Source: Oxalobacteraceae sp. CFBP 8761 (GTDB lineage Bacteria > Pseudomonadota > Gammaproteobacteria > Burkholderiales > Burkholderiaceae_D). From it: a stretch of 64,000 nt of DNA. Shown piece after piece: positions 45,955 through 56,417 of this stretch. The position numbers were made by a program, and so were the translations under genes. The notes under the pieces were generated by a model, which made no database searches, was not told the DNA's origin, and saw only the letters and a program-made list of their open reading frames with translations. Positions within the stretch are counted from its first letter, which is position 1. Every line of letters starts with the position of its first letter. The stretch spans positions 500,193 through 564,192 of the forward strand of contig JACYUE010000001.1 of assembly GCA_014841595.1 (NCBI GenBank), read 5' to 3'.

Positions 45955-46677
45955 TCAACGTTTCGGCTCGAGCCTGCTGATACGCGCCAGGTAAAGTCGG
46001 GTCAGGCACCGTTCCAGCGCAGACTCCCGGGAACATGACGCACGCGAGTTCAGCCACTGGCGCTGGTCGTTGCGGATATCTTCCCTCTGCCGGGGACCAG
46101 CCCCTGCCAGAGCATCCCGATACACAAAATCGAGGCGCCCGTCGAGTTCGGACAGGGCAGGGCTGCGACAGATGGCAGTTTCAATGACGCCGCGGGCCCT
46201 GCTGCAGTCGAAGCTCGGGCCATCTGCGTGTGGCGGCAATGGCTGTTGCATGTTGGATGCGGACTGGTTGATACGTAACGTGAATGGCACTTGCTTGCCG
46301 CGGCGGGCGTCATTGCGCATCAAATAGACACTGACCTGGTAGCGGCCGCGCTCGCGCAGTATCGCCTGGAACCGTGGGCCGTCCATGCTGCCGTTGAAGA
46401 TCGTCGCACCGGAAGGCGCCGCAACATTGAAGTAGAGCGAGGCTTGCCCCTTGTGATCCAGGCGCACGGTGGCGTTGCCGCCAGCGGCGCTGTCGAACGT
46501 GTACGCCTGGGTCTGGTAACCCGTGACGGTCCCGCGCACTTCCACCTCAGTCTGGCCGGGAGCGAACCGCAGTGGCACAGGGGGCGCCTCGGGCTGCACT
46601 TGCGCCGCCACGGGTGCGATGAAGAAAACCGTGCTCAGAAACACGGGTACGAGCCAGCAACGATTCGATACAGGCAT
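45955..46677 (-). CDS. Exported protein with a C-terminal LprI-like (DUF1311) domain
   Basis: A 240-residue protein with a signal peptide (about 1-26, ending PVAAQ). The middle (about 40-140) looks like a pre-peptidase-type beta-sandwich domain (RGTVTGYQTQAYTFDSAAG). The C-terminus (about 158-240) is an LprI-type four-cysteine helical domain: FDCSRARGVIETAICRSP, then NDQRQWLNSRASC and a final CLTRLYLARISRL. LprI proteins inhibit lysozyme, so defence of the periplasm against lysozyme is possible. GGAGA lies five bases before the ATG at 46677. It is the last gene of a three-gene unit with CPBP and META-domain genes. Confidence 0.75.
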   Translation of the reverse strand: MPVSNRCWLVPVFLSTVFFIAPVAAQVQPEAPPVPLRFAPGQTEVEVRGTVTGYQTQAYTFDSAAGGNATVRLDHKGQASLYFNVAAPSGATIFNGSMDGPRFQAILRERGRYQVSVYLMRNDARRGKQVPFTLRINQSASNMQQPLPPHADGPSFDCSRARGVIETAICRSPALSELDGRLDFVYRDALAGAGPRQREDIRNDQRQWLNSRASCSRESALERCLTRLYLARISRLEPKR

Positions 46678-46727
46678 GGATGTCTCCAAATTTTCTAATA
46701 GTCGGTCGGGTCGAGTTGCTCGCAGCA

Positions 46728-47545
46728 TCATGGCATTGCCTTGGTACTGGGGACGTCATCGCGCCAGCCCTCATCGTTCTTGCCGACATGACGCAACAAG
46801 AACAGGCCATACAGGAACACGGGCAGCGCGATGAGCAGGGGCGTCCATGTCCAGCCGGCATCGGCGCCGGCCTCGGCGGGGTGCGTCGTGGCCGAAAGGA
46901 TCAGCGAGAAATCCCAGAGCGCATGCACGATCACCATGGGCCACACCGAGCGGGTACGGATGCGGATGGCCAGATAGGCAAGCCCCTGCATGCCTGCGGC
47001 AGCCGATTGCAGCACTGCCTGGTCCAGTTGCCCAGTCGTGAAGACATTGAGCGAGTGCACGATGCCGAACAGGAATGACGTGAGCAGGATGGCAGGCCAG
47101 ATACTGAATCGTGCGAGAAGGCCCCGGAACACGATGCTGCGAAACATGAGTTCTTCGGACAGGCCGACGAACAGCATGTTCAGCGCGAGAATGGCGATCA
47201 CGCCCGGCGACGGCAGGCCGAGCAGCGCATCGACCGTCAGCATGATGACGACGTAGGCCAGCGGCAGCCAGACGAGCTTGATGGATGAGGCAGGCGAGGG
47301 GCGACGCAGGCCCATCGCGTCGGCGCCGGCAAGCCAGGCCACGATACCTGCGAAGGCTGCCGCGGCCAGCCAGGGCCAGCCGATCTGATTGGACGCCGCG
47401 TACGCGAGGGGGTGTTTCTCGCCGTCGCCGACGGCGTAGCCGATGCCGATGGTCAGCGCGACCCACACCACCATGATCAGCAACGCGCGTACCGGGTTCA
47501 GCTGCAATGGTGCACGCATTGCGGATGGGCCTGCGGCAGGAACGC

Positions 47546-47549
<4 letters not shown>
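46728..47549 (-). CDS. CPBP-family intramembrane glutamic endopeptidase
   Basis: A 273-residue polytopic membrane protein with about seven hydrophobic segments. The CPBP (Abi) signature is present: EELMFRSIVFRG (the EExxxR motif), FGIVHSLN and the third motif HALWDF. Such proteases cleave within membranes, process prenylated proteins or confer bacteriocin immunity; the substrate here is unknown. The ATG overlaps the stop of the upstream META-domain lipoprotein gene by four bases, and a gap of 50 bases separates it from the LprI-domain gene. Confidence 0.88.
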
Positions 47550-48019
<470 letters not shown>

Positions 48020-48149
48020 GGTATTCCTCCCGTTATCGTTCGCTTGAAAAAAATGTTGCTAGCGGCAATTGAACTACGTATAAGGTTGTCTTGAGAATAA
48101 TATTCTTTACCCATTTCGTCTATACCCGTTTTTGAAATCCGGTACCTGC

Positions 48150-50609
48150 ATGCGGATTGCCTGTTTCTCGAGCTTAAGCCGTACCCTGTTTTGCTTTCTG
48201 GTGATGGCAATCATGCATTGCACCGGGAACGCGAGCCAGGCGTTTCCCGGCGCCCCCAAGCCTGACCCGGCGCCAACCGGGGCCAGCGTCTCGGCCATCC
48301 CGGTCCAGGACCTGCTGTTTCAGGCCGATGCCGAGCAGCGCAGGGTCGAACTGGCAAGGCAACTGGCGGCGAATACGGAGGTGACACGCGGCCAGGCCCG
48401 TGCGCTCGACGCCATCGCGGCGGCGGTGGACGCCAGAACCAATAACATCATGGGTGTCCAGCTGCGCGGCTTGCCGGTGATGCGGCTCGAGAGCCTCGCA
48501 CGCCATCTCGATTTCAATGCGCGGCGGCTGGCCGCCTGGGACCAGCAAGCGCGCCGCGTGTTCACACCGTACGATGAGCTGGCCGTGCAACTGGCGCACA
48601 GCCGCGCCGCCTGGACGGCGACACGCGCTGCGGCGGCCAGCGGCGCGTTGCCGGTCGTGCTGTCCGAACGGGTCGAAGTCATCCTGTCGGGCATCGCGGA
48701 TGCCGAGGCGCGGCTGGGTGACGTGCTGCGTGACCAGCTGATGCTGATGCAGCGTAGCGGAGAACTCAGGACGCGCCTCGAGGCCGAGCGCAACCGCATG
48801 GCGCTCGTCATTGCCGAGGTCGACGAGCGTCTGCTCCGGATCGATTCGCCGCCGATCTGGCATGCTTTCGACGCAGCCGGAGGGCGCCACGAAATGTGGG
48901 CCGCCATCGAGCGCGGCGTGCTGATCGAACGCCAATTCGCCATCGACTATCAGGCTGCCGGCACGGACAACCAGCATGCGCTGCTGCTGGTGCAAGTGCT
49001 GTTGCTGATCCTGCTGGTCTGGCTGAACATGCGCAACCGACGCACGGTCACCGCAACCACCGTCACCACACGCCACGCCTTGCACCGCCCTGTTTCGACG
49101 TGGATCCTGCTGTCGATGGTCGGGGTTCTGGTGCTGGAGCCCGATGCCCCCATGCTTGTGCACGAGATCGCCCTGATGGCGGCGCTCATCCCGGTGTTGC
49201 GCCTGCTGCCGAAGCGGCGACAGGGATCCTCGGCCGTATGGCCGTTCGCGGCGGTATTGCTGTATGCGGTCGACCGGCTCGGTGTGCTGGCAAGCGCCGA
49301 CAGCAGCCTGTATCGCGCGTTGCTGCTTGTGCTGGATGGTCTGGCGCTGGTTCTGGCCTGGCACGCGATCCGCCTGGCGACGCCAATGCCGGAGCGTGCG
49401 CCGCAGGCTGCTCTGGCGTCGCGTGCACGGGCATTCGTGCGGCCGCTCGCATGGACGGTTGCCGGCTTGCTGGCCATCGCCGTCGTCGGCAATATCGTGG
49501 GCAACGTGACGCTGGCCGAAATGCTCACCAGCGGCATCATCGACAGCGCCTATATGGCGATCCTGCTGTATGCCTGCGCGATCGTGTGCCGCGACATGGC
49601 GCGCGCGGCGCTGGCAGGCCGTGCAGCGCGGCGCGGTCAGACGGGCGCCGGCAATTATGCCGACCTGCGGACATCGCTGGTCAACGTGCTCCTGCTGGCG
49701 GCGGCCTGCGGATGGCTGTTGTACAGCCTCGACCGCTTCCGCCTGCTGCGCCCCTCGCGCAGCGCGCTGAGCACCATCCTGGGCCTTGGCATCGAAGTCG
49801 GGGAAATCTCGGTGCACCTGGGCGAAGTGCTCACCTTTGCCGTGTCATCCTGGCTGGCCTACTGGACCGCGCGCGCCGTGCGCCGCGTGTTGCGCGAGGA
49901 ATTGCCAGGCCATCGTCATCTGGCGCGCGGGGTGGGCAGCAGTATCGCCACGCTGAGCTACTACGCCGTCTTGCTGGCGGGCTTTTTGATTGCGCTGTCG
50001 GCCGCCGGCGTGGCGCTCGGACAACTGGCCATCGTGTTCGGCGCCCTCGGCGTGGGCATCGGGTTCGGTCTGCAAAATATCGTCAACAACTTCGTCTCCG
50101 GGCTCGTGCTGATGTTCGAGCGCCCGATCCAGCCCGGTGACACGGTCGATGCGGCCGGCGTCTCTGGCACCGTGCGCGAGATCAGCCTGCGCTCGACCAC
50201 CATCCGCACGGCCGACGGCGCCGATACGGTCATTCCCAATGGCCTGCTCCTGAACGGGAGTCTCACGAACTGGACGATGTACGACCGCACCAGGCGCTTC
50301 GAGATCACGATCGGTGTGGCCGACGACGCCGATCCGGACCGCGTGCTCACGATCCTGAGCGCGCAGGTGGATGCGACCGCCGGCCTGTCCACCGAACCAC
50401 CGCCCAGGGTGATGCTGACCGAATACGGCGATGGCGGGCTCAGGTTCGTGGTCAGTGTGTGGACCGAGGATCCCGGTAGCTGGGGCACCGTCCGTAACGC
50501 CTTGCTGACGCGGATCCATTCGGCGCTGCAGGCAGAAGGCATCGCCGTTGCGCGCCGCAAGTTCGATGTGAACCTGCACGGCACTGCTGCAGAACCGGTA
50601 GGTATGTAA
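48150..50609 (+). CDS. Large mechanosensitive channel of the MscS family
   Basis: An 819-residue membrane protein. After a signal peptide (about 1-28) comes a periplasmic, mostly helical region (about 45-270), then about ten hydrophobic segments. The MscS core near the C-terminus has the pore helix ALGVGIGFGLQNIVNNFVSG and the beta-domain sequence FERPIQPGDTVDAAGVSGTV, followed by IRTADGADTVIPNGLL. The long N-terminal extension is typical of MscK/YbiO-type channels (DUF3772-like). It protects cells against osmotic downshock. An in-frame TTG at 48132 is a less likely start. Confidence 0.9.
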   Translation: MRIACFSSLSRTLFCFLVMAIMHCTGNASQAFPGAPKPDPAPTGASVSAIPVQDLLFQADAEQRRVELARQLAANTEVTRGQARALDAIAAAVDARTNNIMGVQLRGLPVMRLESLARHLDFNARRLAAWDQQARRVFTPYDELAVQLAHSRAAWTATRAAAASGALPVVLSERVEVILSGIADAEARLGDVLRDQLMLMQRSGELRTRLEAERNRMALVIAEVDERLLRIDSPPIWHAFDAAGGRHEMWAAIERGVLIERQFAIDYQAAGTDNQHALLLVQVLLLILLVWLNMRNRRTVTATTVTTRHALHRPVSTWILLSMVGVLVLEPDAPMLVHEIALMAALIPVLRLLPKRRQGSSAVWPFAAVLLYAVDRLGVLASADSSLYRALLLVLDGLALVLAWHAIRLATPMPERAPQAALASRARAFVRPLAWTVAGLLAIAVVGNIVGNVTLAEMLTSGIIDSAYMAILLYACAIVCRDMARAALAGRAARRGQTGAGNYADLRTSLVNVLLLAAACGWLLYSLDRFRLLRPSRSALSTILGLGIEVGEISVHLGEVLTFAVSSWLAYWTARAVRRVLREELPGHRHLARGVGSSIATLSYYAVLLAGFLIALSAAGVALGQLAIVFGALGVGIGFGLQNIVNNFVSGLVLMFERPIQPGDTVDAAGVSGTVREISLRSTTIRTADGADTVIPNGLLLNGSLTNWTMYDRTRRFEITIGVADDADPDRVLTILSAQVDATAGLSTEPPPRVMLTEYGDGGLRFVVSVWTEDPGSWGTVRNALLTRIHSALQAEGIAVARRKFDVNLHGTAAEPVGM

Positions 50610-50643
50610 GTCTATTATTCAACAACAATCACAGGAGCCAGTC

Positions 50644-51171
50644 ATGAAAATCCTTCCTCTTGCCATGCTGTTGGTCGCAATGTCGGCCAGTGCCCAGCAG
50701 TACGAACGTGTTGACCGTCCACGGTCCGACGACACGCGTCAGAACGATGACCGCCGTTACGGTGGCGAAGACATCCAGCTGTCGTGCTTTGGCCAGGCCG
50801 AGAACACCCGGTACGAAAACCGGTCGGGGGTGGAGTGGAATTCGTCCACCCACAAGTATGAGCAGAAGTCGGAAGTGGTCGCCGGCAAGCATGACTTTGA
50901 CACGACCGTGAATATTTCGATCCATGACGATCGGGGCCGTATCCGCATTCCGAAACAGCTGATCCCACCGATGAATTCAGGCGGCAGCGATGGCTGGTGG
51001 GATATCGATGAGCTAATCGTCGGTCACAACGAGATTCGCGGTCGCTTCCGCCTGAATGCATTGAACCGGCCGACCCTGAACATCGATCGCCGCAGCGGCG
51101 CGATCACCGTCGAAGGTATGATCGCCTTCAACGGCCGCTGCGAAATGGACAGCGGACACCGCCGCTTCTGA
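50644..51171 (+). CDS. Exported protein of unknown function
   Basis: A 175-residue protein with a clear signal peptide (about 1-18, ending SASAQ). The mature part begins with an Asp/Arg-rich stretch and continues with a beta-rich domain including IQLSCFGQAE, TVNISIHDDRGRIRIPK and LNIDRRSGAITVEGMIAFNGRCEM; two cysteines could form a disulfide. AGGAG lies before the ATG. I do not recognise a family. It follows the MscS gene by 34 bases on the same strand. Confidence 0.75.
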   Translation: MKILPLAMLLVAMSASAQQYERVDRPRSDDTRQNDDRRYGGEDIQLSCFGQAENTRYENRSGVEWNSSTHKYEQKSEVVAGKHDFDTTVNISIHDDRGRIRIPKQLIPPMNSGGSDGWWDIDELIVGHNEIRGRFRLNALNRPTLNIDRRSGAITVEGMIAFNGRCEMDSGHRRF

Positions 51172-51175
51172 CCTG

Positions 51176-52192
51176 CTAGGGACTGCTGCTCATCACCGTG
51201 AGACCAGTACCCGGGTTGCCGCTCCTGAGCGGCGCCTGGGTCACCAGCAAGGTGGTGCCAGGGCGCAGGATCGGCGCCACCTGTTCATGGAATTCGCGCG
51301 GAATGCGCACCAGGTTGCGGGTGGCTTCGTCGACGACGCGGCCGGCTTCGTCCTCATGGCCCGAGACGCCGGCAAAGACCCAGGCCGGCTGGCCATCGGC
51401 ATCTTCAGTCAGCGTCAGGACATGGGTGGCATCGTTGCCCTGATCCAGCGAGATTGGCGAGCGGCCGATCTCGACCCCGTTGCGCAACACGATCAGCGCC
51501 TGGTCGCTGCGCGACATCACGATGGTCACCGGCCCCGATGCGGACCGTTCCGGATTCCAGAAGCCGGTGTCCGGCACGTCGGCATCCGACGGCGCCAGCA
51601 CGTCACCCGACCCGGTACTGACGGGATGGGCCGCATTGCCGGCGATGATGACGGTCGTGGCATGGCCGGTCGTCTCGAACAGTGCCTTGGCAAAGGCGAA
51701 GGGAAGATGCACGCAGCCATGGCTTTCCGGGTAGCCCGGGAGTCCACCGGCATGCAGCGCGACACCGTCCCAGGTCAGGCGCTGCTGGAACGGCATCGGT
51801 GCGTTGTTGTACTTGCTGGAACGGTGCTTCGCATCCTTTTGCAGGATGGTGAATACGCCGGTTGGCGTCTCGTGCCCGGGTTTGCCGGTGGAGACGGTGC
51901 TCACGCCGATCCGCACGCCGTTGCGGTAGACAGTGGCGAGCTGTTTCGACAGGTCGACGAAGACCAGCAGCGGCCCCTGCGGCGAAATCTGCGGCGCCCA
52001 TACCCATTGGCCGGGCTTGAGCCGGTCTGCCTGGCGTGCCAGCTCGACAGCGGATGACACTTTTTCTCCTTGCGCCAGTACTGGTCCGGCAAGCAGGGCC
52101 GCGAGGACGCCGGCTGCGAGCGAGGGTAGTGAGCTGGTGATCAATGCATGCTCCTGTAACGAGATGAACGGCACGAATAACAGGCTGATCAT
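51176..52192 (-). CDS. L,D-transpeptidase (YkuD domain)
   Basis: A 338-residue exported enzyme that cross-links peptidoglycan or attaches lipoproteins to it. The YkuD domain (about 75-190) contains VVTGKPGH-like STGKPGHETPTG, the histidine in ALHAGGLPGYPESHGCVHLP and the catalytic cysteine in SHGCVH. A second, YkuD-unrelated repeat-like part follows (about 215-335). The ATG at 52192 gives a signal peptide longer than usual; an in-frame TTG at 52144 with AGGAG six bases upstream would give a compact one (ITSSLPSLAAGVLAALLAG) and may be the true start. Confidence 0.88.
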   Translation of the reverse strand: MISLLFVPFISLQEHALITSSLPSLAAGVLAALLAGPVLAQGEKVSSAVELARQADRLKPGQWVWAPQISPQGPLLVFVDLSKQLATVYRNGVRIGVSTVSTGKPGHETPTGVFTILQKDAKHRSSKYNNAPMPFQQRLTWDGVALHAGGLPGYPESHGCVHLPFAFAKALFETTGHATTVIIAGNAAHPVSTGSGDVLAPSDADVPDTGFWNPERSASGPVTIVMSRSDQALIVLRNGVEIGRSPISLDQGNDATHVLTLTEDADGQPAWVFAGVSGHEDEAGRVVDEATRNLVRIPREFHEQVAPILRPGTTLLVTQAPLRSGNPGTGLTVMSSSP

Positions 52193-52317
52193 GAAGTGCG
52201 CTCAACGACGTATTTCGCGCGAACGGTCAGCTACTTTCGATCAACCCGGAAACGGTATCATATAACCAAAGATTCCTGTCCTCCAAGGTGTGGCCACGAG
52301 GTTGCAGGGCTCGCTGT

Positions 52318-53481
52318 TCAATGCGTATTGTCAGCCGGTGAAGACCCGTCAGGCGCGCGATAGCGAGGCAAATTCATTGTAAAAGCACAGCCCACGCCCG
52401 GGAAATCCTTCACTGACAGCTGACCACCATTACGCGAGATGCTCTGGTGCGCAATCGACAAGCCCAGGCCAAGCCCCGAGCGATCATCGCCACGTTGCGT
52501 GAACGGTGAAAACATTTTCTCTGCATTTCCCGCTGGCAAGCCACCGCAGTGGTCCTGCACAACGATCAGAACACGTTGTCCTTCCGCATACGCTGTCAGT
52601 GAGACGGCGGTATGCGCACACGTAAACTTCAGTGCGTTATTGAGCAGATTGGCCAGCGCGGCAAGCAACAGATCCCGGTCGCCCTGGATGGCCAGCAGCT
52701 TGTCGACGTCAGCGACAACGAGCGCCGAGCCTCGCTTGTCAGCGTCAAGTTGCGCCGAATCACGTGCTTCGTGAATGAAATCGGCAAGTGAAAAAATATT
52801 TTTCGGCCCCGCCGCGGCGCCCTCGGCTCGCACATCTTCCAGGGACAGGTTGATCAGGCGCTGCATCGCCGCGTGCCCACGTTTGAGCAAGGCACCGGTG
52901 GCGCCCGATATGGACAGCTGGCCAGCTTCCATCGCCGCGACCGCCATGGTGGCCACGCTCAGTGAATTGCGCAGCTCGTGCATCAGGAAACCAAGGCGCT
53001 CGTTGGTTTCGGAAGCGTGGCGATCAGAGACGGCACAGTCGCGTTGGAATGAGAATTCGGTGACTGCACTGGCGATCGCGTTGTCCAGGCAGCGGTTGAG
53101 GGTCCGAAATTCATTCGCTGAAAACGGTGCGTCGCGCTCGATGGCCAGGTCCGTGATCGCCTGGCACAAGTCACCATAATCGTGCACTACCTGGTCCACC
53201 GTGTAATCCAGCGCCAGCAATGCGGCGCCATGCGCGGCAGCCGTCGCACCCATTTCCGATGCGTCCTTTCTCTCACCGCCAGATGCGCCGGAGATGGCCA
53301 TCGCAGCCGCTGTGTCGATCTTTTCTTCTGCATGCAGCGTTTTTGTCAGCTGCTCCAAAAACATGGGTATGCCAGTGCGCAGTTGCTCTCTGGATGCGTT
53401 CCGTTGAGGGCGCTTGTTCACCTTGTCGATACAACGCTCGATCAGATCGTCGGCATTGTTGGACAGGAATTCATACATCAT
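52318..53481 (-). CDS. Soluble sensor histidine kinase with an RsbR-N-like input domain
   Basis: A 387-residue kinase without membrane segments. The first 150 residues are helical (ADDLIERCIDKVNKRP, HGAALLALDYTVDQVVHDYG) and resemble the globin-like N-terminal domain of RsbR-type stress sensors. The H-box is FLMHELRNSLSVA with H168; the ATP-binding domain has the N-box NLLNNALKFT and a G2 box GLGLGLSIAH, but the G1 box reads DHCGGLP instead of DxGxG, a variant that still keeps D and one G. The start at 53481 follows GGGAGG by six bases. No response regulator gene is adjacent, so it is an orphan kinase. Confidence 0.85.
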   Translation of the reverse strand: MMYEFLSNNADDLIERCIDKVNKRPQRNASREQLRTGIPMFLEQLTKTLHAEEKIDTAAAMAISGASGGERKDASEMGATAAAHGAALLALDYTVDQVVHDYGDLCQAITDLAIERDAPFSANEFRTLNRCLDNAIASAVTEFSFQRDCAVSDRHASETNERLGFLMHELRNSLSVATMAVAAMEAGQLSISGATGALLKRGHAAMQRLINLSLEDVRAEGAAAGPKNIFSLADFIHEARDSAQLDADKRGSALVVADVDKLLAIQGDRDLLLAALANLLNNALKFTCAHTAVSLTAYAEGQRVLIVVQDHCGGLPAGNAEKMFSPFTQRGDDRSGLGLGLSIAHQSISRNGGQLSVKDFPGVGCAFTMNLPRYRAPDGSSPADNTH

Positions 53482-53731
53482 GGTCGGCCTCCCAGGCAAG
53501 ACGCCTGCAGCCTTCATCGGCATGAGTGCTGTTTGTCAGAACGTTATCCGTCCCATTGTAGGGCGAAATCATGGCGCACAGCGTTCTGCAAAACATTCAC
53601 ATGCCATATCCGCTTGCCGCGAGGCTCAGGACACGGGGCGTGGAATCTGGTCGAGCACCATTCATCGGGCGTGCAAAGCCATGCATAATGACGGATTGGG
53701 CCCACGGCCAGATTCTTCTGACAAGATTCGC

Positions 53732-54334
53732 ATGGTTATTCATACCGCCGCAGATACACAGCCTACGCACAATGATATCGACGTCGGCGTGCGCCTGGTC
53801 GACGCTTTGCGGCACCACGCGGGCGCTACCAAAGGCACGCCCGTCACTTATAAGGATTTGCTCAGGCTGGCCCGGCTTCTGCACCCCAAAGACCTGATTC
53901 TCGACCGCGCAGTCGCTGTCGGCATCGGTGCAAAGCTCCGGTTTGTCGAGGCATTCTGCGTGACCCATGGCTTGCCCAACCTCACGGCCCTTGCCGTCGG
54001 CCCAACAACGATGCGGCCGCCTGCTCAGTATCAGGGCGACTGGGACGCTGACCGCCACGCCGTCGCCGCGTTCGACTGGTCTGCCATCGACGCGCAGCTT
54101 GTCGACTATGCCAAGACCACACGCGCTGCCGTGTCGGCACGCCTGAAGCCGCGCAAGGAGCGGCCCGCCGACGTGTCGTGGTACGCCTATTTCTGCTCGC
54201 ACCGCAAGGAATGCGCGTGGATCGGGCAGGAGGACAAGCAGGAAATCGTCAACCTGATCATGGCGGGCATCGATCCGGATACCGCAATGAAGCGGGTGCA
54301 GGTCGCCAGGACCGAATTTGGCGAAGCAGCGTAA
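53732..54334 (+). CDS. Conserved-looking protein of unknown function
   Basis: About 200 residues, no signal peptide or membrane segment. The N-terminal part (about 15-95) has YKDLLRLARLLHPKDLILDRAV and LPNLTALAVGP, the C-terminal part is Lys/Arg-rich (ARLKPRKERPADVSW) and ends with a short helical domain IVNLIMAGIDPDTAMKRVQ. I do not recognise a family. The ATG at 53732 follows a CATAAT-like -10 near 53684; an in-frame ATG at 53681 is possible. It converges on the RNase Z gene with a 12-base gap. Confidence 0.6.
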   Translation: MVIHTAADTQPTHNDIDVGVRLVDALRHHAGATKGTPVTYKDLLRLARLLHPKDLILDRAVAVGIGAKLRFVEAFCVTHGLPNLTALAVGPTTMRPPAQYQGDWDADRHAVAAFDWSAIDAQLVDYAKTTRAAVSARLKPRKERPADVSWYAYFCSHRKECAWIGQEDKQEIVNLIMAGIDPDTAMKRVQVARTEFGEAA

Positions 54335-54346
54335 TACGGCGTCAAT

Positions 54347-55372
54347 TCAACGCGGTTGTCTGTCGGACGTTGACGGCGCCGCCCTGACGCCGGCTGGCGC
54401 TTGCTCAGTGCGCGTCAGGGCGCCGCTGCGGTCCAGCACATAATGATCCAGATCGCGCGCCAGGATCAGATTGCCGTTGTACTGCGCGCGTGCCTCATCC
54501 TCCAGCAGCGACATCGGCAGCGCGCCACGGTCCTGATAGCGCGGACTGAAATGCGTCAGCACCAGGTTGCGCACGCCTGCATCTTCGGCAAAGCGCGCCA
54601 CCCGCATTGCTGAACTATGTTGCGGGCCCGGCCCGATCTTTTGCAGCACGTCTTCGGTGTAGGTCGCCTCGTGCACCAGCACGTCCGCGCCATGCGCTGC
54701 GGTGGCCAGCAGCTCTGGCCGATCGTTGTCGCCGGCGACGACGATACGTCGCGCCCTGCGTGGCGGCAGCAGATAGTCAGTCGCCTTGATGAAGCGTCCA
54801 TCGGCCAGCGTCACGTCGCGCCCTTTCTGGAGATCGCCCCACAATGGCGACGCCGGCACGGCATCCGCACGTAATTTCTCCGTGTCCAGATGGTGCGCCA
54901 TTGCGGCCTCCGTGAATCCATAGGCCCAGCAGGGAAGGCCGTGTGACAACGCCGTTGCATCCACCGCCAGCTCGGGCATGAGCGGTGCATCCGCCAGGTC
55001 ACCAGCCAGGTCGCTAGGTGTCAGCCAGACGAGCGGGAAGGGTAGACTCAGCTGGCTCGCCACCATGATGGCTTCGATCATGCCGCGCAGCGGCGGCGGC
55101 CCGACGACCGTCAGGGCGTCGCTGCGGCCCGCCATCGCGGCGCTGGCGAGCAGCCCCGGCAGGCCGTAGCAATGGTCGCCGTGCAGGTGGGTGATGAACA
55201 CGGCGCGCAGGCTCATGACGGACAGGGGCGTGCGCAGGATGCGGTGCTGCGTGCCTTCAGCGCAGTCGATCAGGACCCACTGCCTGGCGCCGCGCAGGCG
55301 CAGCGCCAGGCCCGACATATTGCGTTGCCGGGTCGGCGTGCCGGCCGACGTACCCAGGACGATGATTTCCAT
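54347..55372 (-). CDS. rnz: Ribonuclease Z
   Basis: A 341-residue metallo-beta-lactamase-fold enzyme that trims tRNA 3' ends. The first strand is IIVLGTSAGTPTRQRN, the metal-binding motif is FITHLHGDHCYGLPG, later ligands appear in VVAGDNDRP, LVHEATY and VLTHFSPRY. The ATG at 55372 is chosen because it starts the fold directly; an upstream GTG would add 13 residues. Most tRNA genes of this region encode CCA, so its main job here may be on CCA-less precursors or other RNAs. Confidence 0.92.
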   Translation of the reverse strand: MEIIVLGTSAGTPTRQRNMSGLALRLRGARQWVLIDCAEGTQHRILRTPLSVMSLRAVFITHLHGDHCYGLPGLLASAAMAGRSDALTVVGPPPLRGMIEAIMVASQLSLPFPLVWLTPSDLAGDLADAPLMPELAVDATALSHGLPCWAYGFTEAAMAHHLDTEKLRADAVPASPLWGDLQKGRDVTLADGRFIKATDYLLPPRRARRIVVAGDNDRPELLATAAHGADVLVHEATYTEDVLQKIGPGPQHSSAMRVARFAEDAGVRNLVLTHFSPRYQDRGALPMSLLEDEARAQYNGNLILARDLDHYVLDRSGALTRTEQAPAGVRAAPSTSDRQPR

Positions 55373-55433
55373 AAGCGGTTCCCGTGAAGTGACGTTGCCA
55401 TTATCCGTCACGCCAACGCAAACGGTCAGAAGC

Positions 55434-56417
55434 TCATTCGCGGGTGCCAGCAGGCGGTGTCGATGCCGCGACAGGCATCATCGGCGCCGCAAACGGCGTC
55501 ACGCCAAACAGCAGCGAGCGATGCGCACCGACACCGGCCATGGCACCATCGGCCACCGACAGCGCCACCGTGCTGGCGGCGCGCATGGCGTCGCCAGCGG
55601 CGAACACCGCTGGGACCGTGGTCTGTCGGCTGTCGTCCGTGCGAATGAATGGCCCCAGCGGCCCTTGTTCGAATGCGCAACCGAGTTGCTCCGCGATCGG
55701 GCTGGCCATGTGCACGCGTCCGTAGGTGAACAATCCGCTCATGATTTCCTGGCGCCCGTCTTCCAGCACGACCGTGGCGACATTCACCAGCCGGCGCACC
55801 GGCGTCTCGTCGACCTCCACGCCGCGTGCGTGCAGGTCGGCCCGTTGCGCGTCGTCGAGCGGACACACGCCGTTGGTGAACAACGTCACCTGGCCCCAGT
55901 GCGGCAGCATCTGCGCCTGGTGCACCGACAGCGGGCCGCTGGCCAGCACGCCGATGCGGCCCTCGTTCAGTTCGTAGCCGTGGCAGTACGGGCAGTGGAA
56001 CACGCTCTTGCCCCAGCGCTCGGCCAGGCCGTCGATGGGTGGCAGGTCGTCGCGCACGCCGGTGGCCAGCACGAGGCGCGCAGCGCGCACGGTGCCGGCA
56101 CCGTCGAGGTCGACGACGAACGCATCACCATCCTGGCGGGCCGAGGTCGCCGTGCCGTCGTGCCAGGCCACGTTGGTATAGGCGGCGACGTTGGCGCGGC
56201 CCTCGGCGGCGATGTCGGCGGCCGGCTGGCCGTCGCGTGTCAGGAAGCCGTGCGAGTTGGCGGCGTAGCGGTTGCGGCGCTGGCCCGCGTCGACCACCAG
56301 GATGCGGCGCCGTGCGCGCGCCAGTTGCAGCGCGGCCGACAGGCCGGCGTAGCTGCCGCCGATGATGATGGCGTCATAGTGCGTTGTCGCTGCAGGTGTC
56401 GGTTCAGTCGTGCTCAT
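55434..56417 (-). CDS. Thioredoxin-reductase-like FAD/NAD(P) oxidoreductase
   Basis: A 327-residue flavoprotein. The FAD-binding motif is IIIGGSYAGLSAALQLARARR, split here as GGSYAGL; the redox-active pair is in VFHCPYCHGYEL, and the C-terminal FAD contact is VFAAGDAM. The second dinucleotide motif is IGVLASGPLSVHQA, weaker than in true TrxB. Such proteins reduce small-molecule disulfides or act with Rrf2 regulators. The ATG at 56417 overlaps the Rrf2 gene by 14 bases, so they are co-transcribed. Confidence 0.9.
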   Translation of the reverse strand: MSTTEPTPAATTHYDAIIIGGSYAGLSAALQLARARRRILVVDAGQRRNRYAANSHGFLTRDGQPAADIAAEGRANVAAYTNVAWHDGTATSARQDGDAFVVDLDGAGTVRAARLVLATGVRDDLPPIDGLAERWGKSVFHCPYCHGYELNEGRIGVLASGPLSVHQAQMLPHWGQVTLFTNGVCPLDDAQRADLHARGVEVDETPVRRLVNVATVVLEDGRQEIMSGLFTYGRVHMASPIAEQLGCAFEQGPLGPFIRTDDSRQTTVPAVFAAGDAMRAASTVALSVADGAMAGVGAHRSLLFGVTPFAAPMMPVAASTPPAGTRE

